Below, one piece after another: positions 56,542-64,000 of a stretch of 64,000 nt of DNA. The number at the start of each line of letters is the position of its first letter. The first letter of the stretch is position 1. The notes beneath the pieces were generated by a model, which saw nothing but the letters and a program-made list of their open reading frames with translations, was not told the origin of the DNA and did not search any database. The DNA comes from Cercophora sp. LCS_1. Lineage: Eukaryota > Ascomycota > Sordariomycetes > Sordariales > Lasiosphaeriaceae. Location: positions 186,001 through 250,000 of the forward strand of contig JAPZLL010000002.1 in assembly GCA_036250225.1 (NCBI GenBank), in the 5' to 3' direction. The translations under genes were made by a program, and so were the position numbers.

Positions 56542-59500
56542 TATGGTGACGGTGGGGACTCTTCCCTTTCTGTAGAAGGGTAAGTAAGACCACAAACTAT
56601 TTTTAAACGTGGAAGAAATAAGTAGGAAGAGAAAACATGCCGGGTATGTAACCAGGCCAGAGTGGGCTGAGAGTCTGAAGGAAGGAGGTGGGAGAGTGGA
56701 AGTCGTGGAGGTGCTTCTGGAGGGTTTCCTTTATACGTGGAAACTAATCCGTTTGTATGGGGGCGGTAGAAGCACAATTTAATTTTGTGTTTAGGAGTAC
56801 CGGTGAACGAAAATCATCATCCTTCAGATGGGTTTGTGGATAGTCCTAGGCCTAGCGAGACAAAAGAAGAAAAGAGGTGAAGGAGGAAGGGCAGTGAGGT
56901 AGAAGGCCTTGTACTTCTGCTCTGTGCGCTTATCCCACAAAGAATGATCCTCCCAGTTTTTATGCACGTAGCCGAGCCAATATGGGCTCATAAGAATGAA
57001 GTGTTTGGGCCAATGATGGGAAGATGCTATTGACCCAAACGGTCTGTGAAGGTCCGTTGGTGTGGCCGCTGGGCCCTATTTTTTGCGTTTTCCAGGAACT
57101 CAGCCAAGGACTTGTTTGCATTTGTGGACTCCTTCGATCCCTTAATTGATGATGGTGGGGAGATTTCCTCAAGTCTGCCCCAAAGGCCAACCACAAGGAA
57201 GAGCTCTTGAGGGCCGCACGGAAGACCAGCCCCGCGACAGTGACGGTCGATACGTCGAGTGGTTGGTGTTGATGAGTTCGTGATGTTTGGGACATTTGCT
57301 GTGGGTTTGTGACTTGGAATAGGTGACTGGACATTCTGGCATTTACCCGAAGCGACCATTCTGCTTGTCACGAAGTCCCTAGTCAAATACAACTCGCGTT
57401 TCCAGTCTTTAGCATAGTCAAATCCGTGAGCAGGCACAGTGTTGCCAACGTTGGTGTCAACTAATGATGTTGGTGTTTATGGGATGGGGTAATTGCAATT
57501 GCCTTGACCTGGCATCATCCCTTTACAACAGGCGTCGTTCATTTGCAACAGGCATAAGTTCATTCCAAATGAATGGCGTTGCTATGAAGTTTGGGACCCT
57601 CGATACAAAAATTCCAATGGCTTCCAGGCAATGGCTTGAGGCATTTATTTAAGTCTATTCCTTTTTACATTCGAGCGTGTAATTTTCTCGCCAGCGATTG
57701 GCCAAGCCGGTGGCGTGAAACCCGTTTACAACGAATTTGGCCGATGCCACTGCAAGCGCTGTCAACCAGCAGGTTGATTTCTGGCAGGCGGGTGCAAAAT
57801 GTTTCCAGAGTTTGGATTCTATTTCAAGCCCTGTAGGATGATCTTGATGCATTGCTTCCATTGACGAGCCCCTTAGGCAACCTCCAGAAGAATATGCCTC
57901 TTGGTCTTTCAGCATTTCGTTTTTTGTGTGAAAGACTTGCACAGACTCCAGATCACCTGGCCACGCTAACTCATGGCACTACACAGTAATCCAATTGGCA
58001 CAGTCATTTCCAGCCGCCATAGCGATAATGCTTTAGCGCACGCACACACCTCCCAAGGCGTTGGTTTTGAACATTACAAACAGAATGTTGGCCACATCAG
58101 ATCATTCGTTGTAGAAGATGTGCTTTATAAGCAGAAAGGGGTACTTCCGAGGCAGACACTGTGGTGCCCTCGAGACAACAGAGTTCCTTGTGCGGTTGTA
58201 ATTATTGACGATTAGGATCACATTCTCGGAACGATCGAGGCAACAGCTCTCGTAGAAGGGAATGTTGAGCGGTCAACCGGCGGTCGGTCTCGTTGGTGGA
58301 CGTCCATAATCAAGGCTTCAGCCTCCTGTGCCTCGTCTCTATGAACTGGGTTCAAGCGCTCCAGCGGGCACGGTACCTAGCCCTCTGTGCTCAATGAATC
58401 AGGAGGGGATGGTTTCCTTCGAGAAATGGGATGAAGTCTGTCATTTACCGCCCACTCGGGGAATACCAAGGTACCTGCGTGAACGGCGCGAGCCTTCCTC
58501 GTGCCGCGGATGCCCCAAGTCGTCCACGGGACAGCAAACCATACGATGTTCCAAGCAATCAGCCGGCAGCGGACCAAACATGGCCTGGAGGTCAGACCGC
58601 ACGGCCTGTTCATCGTGGGAGGCCGATCGCCAGGTCGAGATCGCGTGGTAAACGGACCCGAAGGAAGACCATCGACACCATGTTCGGATGCCAACCCACA
58701 ATTGCTGTCCCAATGCGGACCAACAGCGGACAGCTTGCTGAATTTGCCAACCCTCCGAGGGGTGAGGTCGTTTCAAGGAGACCGTCACAAGCCGCCTGTC
58801 GCCCAGATGCAGGAGACGAAAAGGGCTAGCGTGCTAAATTCTCCGAAACCACTTCTCTCCAGCCCTCCCCCAATTGCACGGTGCACTGTTTGCTTCAGAT
58901 CTCCTCTAGAACATTCACTGGACGCAGATCTTTGCACGTTCTTGAGGGTAATCACTCATTGCATCAGGAGGCTGGCGTAATCGAGACTGCAAAAATAGGG
59001 GAAACATCGAGACCGTGGCCATTCAGGATTCGAGGACGGGATCTTGTTTCAACGACCGCCAAGACGTTGTCTCGACACTTTTGGCTCCTCTGCCGGACCC
59101 ACAAGGCTTCTGGCGGTGTTAGGCAAGCCGCTGTTTTTGTGTGGTGTTCTTAACAGGAGAGGTTCGCTTCGTGGCGGCTGGTTTCATCGCGGACAGGGGT
59201 TTAGTGTCAGAGCCTCAGCTCGGGCCTGTGGGACAGGGGAAAAGGTGGGGTGCCATGCCGGAGCATGAACGGGTATTTTGAAGCTTGATGCAATTGCAGT
59301 TCATCACCGCGTCCGTCTGCCATGTGCCCTGCCGGTCGGCGCACAGCGCATCGCCCGCGGCCCCGTTTGGGACGGCGGATACTGCTGTGAGTGGCCGGCC
59401 GCGATGTTTTGTTTCTCCCCGTGGTGCCATCCCCCTTGCTCGCACCTTCCTTGACACAGTTGGGATGCTCGGCGCGGTACCTCCGTACCCCGTGGCTTTT

Positions 59501-59888
59501 GGGCACGCAGCAATGTATCCTCCCGGGATGACGTCGATCCAAGATGCTTCAGACTGGTGCTGTCGCGGATCTCAGTGCCACTGTTCTGCCGCCTTATATC
59601 CCATCCGCCCGTGCCCGGGTCTCTCTCGTCGCTTCTCTCCCATCGTCTCTGTGTCTTTTCCTAATACCAGTGCATGGTTTCTCTGTCGGGTGTCTCTTTC
59701 TCTCTTCTTTCCTAATCCTTCGCTTCGTCGTTCTCTTCGTGACTGCAGGTCAGCTTTTTAATTTGTTTCTCGACGTTCATTTTGCTCCCTAGTGGAAGTC
59801 GATTGTCCTTCAGCACGCCAGCTTCGGCCTGGCCTTTTCGACCGTAATCCCCGTTCGCTTCTCGATACTCGTTCGATACCGATTCACG
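56542..59888. other. 3.3-kb gene-poor stretch
   Basis: Open frames here (for example 57027-57437 minus, 58431-58829 plus) are short and give no domain or splice continuation. No transposase or reverse transcriptase motif, terminal repeat or RNA gene seen. The right end (about 59300-59888) is CT-rich and probably the promoter and leader of the wall-protein gene, with a pyrimidine-rich tract just before ATG 59889. Confidence 0.5.
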
Positions 59889-61335
59889 ATGCATCTCTCG
59901 ACACGCACCTTCGTCGCCACCCTTCTGGCCGCGTTGGCCCAGGAGGCCGCCGCCCAAGGAGGCCTTCAGCCCCTTCCTGGCTCGTTCGCGGCGGCCAGCA
60001 CCCTTCAACCTCTTCCCGGCCTTGCCACCGCCGCTCCCGCGGCGGCTCCTCCGGCGGCTGTTGCTCCTATTGCCCCTGTCGCGGCTGCCCCCAGCAATGT
60101 CTTGTCGGTTCAGACAGTCCCGATTGCGAGTGCACCAGCGGCCTCTGCGGCCGCCGGTCTCCAGCTTCCTCCGGGCAGTTTCGCAGCCCCAGCTGGCACG
60201 TTGCTGCCCCTGCCGGGTCTTGCAAACGCAGCGCCAACTGCCTTGCAGCCTCTTCCCAGTGCTGCTCCTGCGGCGGTATGTTGAGCCCAAAACATGTAGT
60301 TTGAAGCGTGTTCTGACTGCAATATAGGCCCCTGCCCCCGTTGTAGCAGCTCCCCCGGCTGTTGCCGTTCCTTCTGCGCCTCCAGTAGCCGTTGCCCCGC
60401 CCCCGGTGGCCGCGGCTCCCCCGGCCAACATTCAGTCTTTCACGGTGATCGGCTCCGATATTCTCGCCGCCCCGACCGCTCCGGCAGCTGCCGCTCCTCC
60501 TCCGGCCGCCGCGGCCCCAACGGCTGTGGCCTCAGCGCCTGCTAACGTCGGATTTTTCACGCCCATTGTTGCGAGCGCCGCTCCGGTGGCCAGCGCTCCT
60601 GGCGCTGTCCAGGGTTTCAGCACCATCGTTGCTGCGCCCGCTGGCACCGGTGGCGTTGCCGCGGCTCCCACGGCCGGCGGAATCGTCGCAAACCCCGCTC
60701 CTTTCGCCAATGACACGGCATCCCAGTTCGGCGGCACTGGAGGCCTGGTTCCTCTTGGTACCGGCGTTGCTGGAGTTGCTGCCCCGTCCGGCTCCCTCGC
60801 CGCTCTTCCCGGTGGAATTGTCGCTCAATCCTCGCTTCAGCCTCTTCCCGGTTCGCCCGCCGAGGCAACCGGGTCTCTCCAGGCTCTTCCCGGCTCTCCC
60901 ACCGATGCCGCTAACTCTCTTCAACCTCTTCCCGGATCTGCTGACGCCACCGGCTCGCTCCAAGCCCTCCCTGGCTCTCCCCAAGCGACCGGCACGCTCC
61001 AGGCCCTACCCAACGTTCCCGGCGGTGGTGCTGATGCTTCCGGCGTTCCGGGTGGCGCGCTCGTCACTCCTCCCGGTGGATTCGGTGGCGCTTCTGGCGG
61101 TCTAGCACCTCTCCCGACCGACGGCCCCGTCACTCTCCAGACCGTCACGACCAACGGCCAGGTTTTCACCACTGCTGTGCCGCTCGCCCAGGTTACTGGC
61201 GCCGGCGTCAATGGTGCTGGTACGTCGGCTGCGGGCACTGTGCCAGCCGGTTCGGGTGCTGGACGAGGTGCCGAGGGTGCGCTCATGGCTGTATTGAGCG
61301 GTGCTGCCGTCGGCGTCTTGGTCATGATGCTGTGA
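59889..61335 (+). CDS. Ala/Pro-rich, repeat-containing secreted cell-wall protein with probable GPI signal
   Basis: Two exons, 59889-60275 and 60328-61335, with a 52-nt intron (GTATGT, branch TCTGACTG, acceptor ATATAG), give 464 residues. The signal peptide is MHLSTRTFVATLLAALAQEA with a likely cut after AQ near residue 23. Two repeat families fill the protein. One has about ten copies of L-Q-P/A-L-P-G-S-type units (QPLPGS, QALPGS), five of them in a row at about 60832-61015. The other has four copies of an APxNVxxFTxI-type unit (SAPANVGFFTPIVAS, PPANIQSFTVIGSD). The end is Gly/Ala/Ser-rich followed by a hydrophobic stretch without charged residues (ALMAVLSGAAVGVLVMML), as in GPI-anchor signals. 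There are no Cys residues in the mature part. I do not recognise a named family. A structural wall or surface protein is likely. Confidence 0.82.
60832..61015 (+). repeat. Tandem repeats encoding LQ(P/A)LPGS units
   Basis: Five consecutive degenerate units of about 13-15 residues: SLQPLPGSPAEATG, SLQALPGSPTDAAN, SLQPLPGSADATG, SLQALPGSPQATG and TLQALPNV. Spacing varies by one or two codons, and earlier single copies occur near the N-terminus. Confidence 0.8.
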
Positions 61336-62103
61336 ACATGAGCATATAAATTAGGGGTAATTTTTACGAGCTTAAAGGGTGGATTTTTGGGGTGATATAT
61401 ACCGATACCTTGGCTACTGGCGTTATTTATTCTTTTGGAGAGGGGGGTTTGGATGAAAAGACGGCGGACAGGTGTACATAGTTTTATTTGTAGAGTTCGA
61501 GATAAAAGTAAAATCGAGTTTATCTCAAGACGTTACCCTCGCTGTTGGGTGTTTGATGTGATGGGGTACCTGGTCTGTTGAAAACTCGGGCTCCAGCAAG
61601 TAGCCACGGTTCAGAGACATGGTTACCCGTACCGCCCATCCAACCATCACTTGCAATCAGAGGCAAATCACAAACTCAAGCATCCGTCGGTTTGCAAGTC
61701 ATCGGCAAGTCACAGAAGCATCGCCAAAGATCTGCGATCGTCGTTGCAACCAAAACCCAGGGATATCATGTACCTAGCGATAAAGCGAGAGATCTATCTT
61801 GCAGCACCCACGGATGCAGATGCCGAATGCAAACAACGCCGATCCCACATGAGCGAGCGGTGGTATATACAAACAAGCCAGCCAGCGACAGCAACGATGG
61901 CCAAACAACAAAACCAATGCCCCAAGCCTAGTCCAAAAGATGCGTCCCCATCGAATCGAAGCGAAATGAAAACCAAACGACAAGACGTCAAAGAACCAAA
62001 ATCCCATGGGTGCGATCCAAACCAAGAAAGCCAACCAGCCCGCCAGCCAGCTACGAATCGAATCTCCCTCGCTCCCGCCCAACGGGAGTCCACAGGATGC
62101 ACC
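61336..62103. other. Convergent intergenic region
   Basis: About 770 nt between two stop codons that face each other (wall protein and chitinase). It should hold both 3' UTRs. Open stretches here are antisense-type noise with no domain. Confidence 0.5.
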
Positions 62104-63653
62104 TTACTCCCCAGGCATCCCATTCCGCAAATTCTCATACGCGCTAACCGGATAACTCAGCAGATTCTCCCCGCTCCGATCCAACCCGCCCATCTCCCCC
62201 GCCACCGTGGCAACCAGGCTCTCCGGCCCCTTCTTATCCCCACTCGCCTCCCAATACACGGCGCCACCCAGCCCGCGTCCAACGAGATACCGCGCCTTAG
62301 CCTGCGCGCTTGAAACAGTATCATAGCTGATCAACTCCCTCTTGCCCTCATCATAGCTGTAACTCGCCTTGGCGACATCATCATACACCTCCTTTGCACC
62401 GGGACGCGGGAGGTCTCGGTACAGCCAGACGCCTTGCTGCAAACTACCCTGTCCGATCCCGTTATACGGTTGGCCTAGACCGGTTGTTGCCTCGAAGGAG
62501 CGGCCGTAGAGGGGCAACCCGAGGACGATTTTATCGGCGGGGATACCGCGCGCGACGTAATCTTTGACGGCTTGTTCGGTGCTGAATTTGGTGGATTGGG
62601 GGTTTGCGCCGTTGGCGTAGAGATTACTCTGGTGGCCGGAGGTGGAGTCCCAACTGCCGGCGTAGTCGTACGCCATCAAGTGCCATGCGTCGAGGTACGG
62701 GTCCATACCCTTGAGATCCATGGTGCCGTAGTGTTGCGAGCCGGCTGGCGCGGCGATGGTGATTTGGAAGTGGTAGTTGGGTGCGTGCTTGGCGGCGTAT
62801 TCATCGAGGGCTTTGCGGCAGGCTGCGAGCAACAGGATGTAGTCGCGCGCTTCGTTGGCGTTGGCGGGGTATTCCCAGTCGATGTCGAGGCCGTCGAAGC
62901 CCCAGTCTGCGACGAGCTTGACGGCGGAGGAGGCGAAGCGTTGGCGGCCAGCTTCGGTCGCGGCTACGGGCGGGAACTTGGGCGAGTAGGTCCAGCCGCC
63001 GATGGAGAGGAGGATTTTGAGGTGGCGGTTGCGTTTCTTGAGGAGGTAGAGCTGCTTGACGCAGCCGTAAGCGTTGTTGCCTTGGTCGTTCCACGAGTCG
63101 GTTGGGTAGTGCTTTTGGAAGTCGGACCAGGAGTCGGAGGACTTGACTTCGCCGTCGGCGGCGATGTCGGCGAAGGCGTAGAGTACGCGGTTGATCTTGT
63201 CCACGGGGAGTTGTTGGGGTTGGAAGTCGGCGCCGTAGACGCCCCTGGTTTGTTAGTGGGAGGGACAAATAGTGATGAGGGGACATACCAGTTGGTGAAG
63301 TAGAGAGCGTTGCTGTAACCGTTACGGGGGTGTCCACCCGTCTGAGGCGAGGGCTGGTCACCCTGAGGTGTCGTGGGAGGAGTGTTGGGCCCGGGGTTGC
63401 CGTGAGGGTGCCCGGGACTGGCGACGGCTGGCTGGGTGGCCTGCGGGCTATACTTTTCGGTAAACGCCAGCGGAGACAGCGGGATCCCGTTGCCGGTCGG
63501 GGCAGCCGGGGCAGGGCCGTCTGCATAAACCGTCTCGGTGGCCGTTACGGTCACCACGGCGCACTGGGACCCGGCATCGTTCTTCTGCAGCTTCGGGGCT
63601 GCGGACCCCGGGGCTGCGAGCAGCAAAGGAGCGAAGAGAAGAAAGGACAGCAT
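62104..63653 (-). CDS. Secreted GH18 chitinase
   Basis: Two exons, 63289-63653 and 62104-63244, with a 44-nt intron (GTATGT...AACCAG), give 501 residues. ATG 63653 is followed by a strong signal peptide (MLSFLLFAPLLLAAPGSAAP). A Pro/Gly/Thr/His-rich linker of about 80 residues leads to the TIM-barrel domain, which opens NALYFTNWGVYGADFQPQQL across the intron. The substrate motif ILLSIGGWTYS and the catalytic motif FDGLDIDWEYP (about residue 240) with the acid Glu are intact, as are HLMAYDYAGSWD and the late Trp region GLGGAVYWEASGD. It hydrolyses beta-1,4-linked N-acetylglucosamine polymer with substrate assistance. This is the usual group of fungal ~42-kDa endochitinases, here with an extra N-terminal linker and no visible chitin-binding module. 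Confidence 0.94.
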
Positions 63654-64000
63654 GGCGTACACACTTGCCGGTAACGTTGGGTAAGGACTGAAGGGGGCAA
63701 CCGCAAAAGAAGAAGACGGCTGTCCGATCAAGAGAGAGAAGGCAATGGATATAGGGTGTGTCCCCGTCGCGACTCGCCACGTCCAAACCCCCGCGTAAGG
63801 AATGTGAAGGGTTGAGAAGAGAGAAGCTCTTGTGGGAGGCGGGCCAGCTCACCGTCCTTAGACTCTGTCGCAGAGTGGTGGAATGGAAGTCTCGAGATGG
63901 CCCTCACCTGGCTCCCGCGCCCGCCGGGGCCTCGCCTCTATAAGGCATGCGCGCCCATCGCTCGACGAAGCTCTAGGCCCGCAATATTCTCGAGAGGAGA
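63654..64000. promoter_or_regulatory. Chitinase upstream region, reaching the right edge
   Basis: About 350 nt upstream of the chitinase start codon on the minus strand. On the plus strand a TATAAGG (63939-63945) could serve a gene beyond the window's right edge. No other feature seen. Confidence 0.4.

Noticed and set aside
62572..63303. 243-codon Val/Gly-rich frame antisense to the chitinase
   Set aside because: Typical antisense artefact of a GC-rich exon.
63654..63731. Longer chitinase N-terminus
   Set aside because: It would start at TTG and bury the signal peptide; ATG 63653 gives a proper secretion signal.
1..64000. CRISPR arrays, bacterial operons or IS elements
   Set aside because: The genes are spliced and eukaryotic throughout; no spaced direct repeats or terminal inverted repeats were seen.

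Overview
The window is nuclear DNA of a filamentous ascomycete, most probably a Sordariomycete. Genes are split by very short GT-AG introns (mostly 43-67 nt) with CTAAC/CTGAC-type branch sites just before the acceptor. The gene set fits Pezizomycotina: telomerase reverse transcriptase, a DH-BAR Rho GEF, a flavin-carrier/TRP-like protein, the CCAAT-binding HapC subunit, a fungal bZIP factor, a highly reducing polyketide synthase, a GPI-type wall protein and a GH18 chitinase. Exon borders were worked out by hand from splice signals and reading frame; no RNA data or database search was available.

Layout. 0-3.3 kb: edge of an unknown minus-strand gene, a long empty stretch and a decayed HNH-type gene. 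3.3-6.9 kb: TERT on the minus strand. 8.6-14.6 kb: a 1,966-residue Rho GEF (DH, BAR, SH3). 15.3 kb: tRNA-Ser(AGA). 15.9-17.0 kb: relic of a fungal rhodopsin-like membrane protein. 18.7-21.1 kb: FLC/TRP-like protein. 23.3-26.7 kb: C2H2 zinc-finger protein. 26.7-31.0 kb: no convincing gene. 31.0-32.9 kb: a tight housekeeping trio (TMEM14-type protein, CMC2, prefoldin subunit 2). 35.8-36.8 kb: NF-YB/HapC. 37.3 and 44.3 kb: two odd tRNA-like loci. 38.4-40.6 kb: RRN3. 41.3-42.7 kb: a bZIP factor. 44.6-55.4 kb: a compact polyketide locus. 55.4-59.9 kb: gene-poor, with one broken gene. 59.9-63.7 kb: a repeat-rich wall protein convergent with a chitinase.

The most distinctive part is the polyketide locus. 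A UDP-glycosyltransferase and an FSH1-type serine hydrolase lie together on the minus strand and diverge from a highly reducing PKS with KS-AT-DH-ER-KR-ACP order, no C-methyltransferase and no release domain. The simplest reading is that the PKS builds an unbranched reduced chain, the hydrolase releases it in trans, and the glycosyltransferase adds a sugar. That pathway is inferred from family knowledge and gene order.

Other points of interest are an in-frame alternative first exon hidden in HapC intron 1, two 45-nt stop-free introns inside TERT that make exons 3-5 look like one exon, and the two tRNA-like loci.
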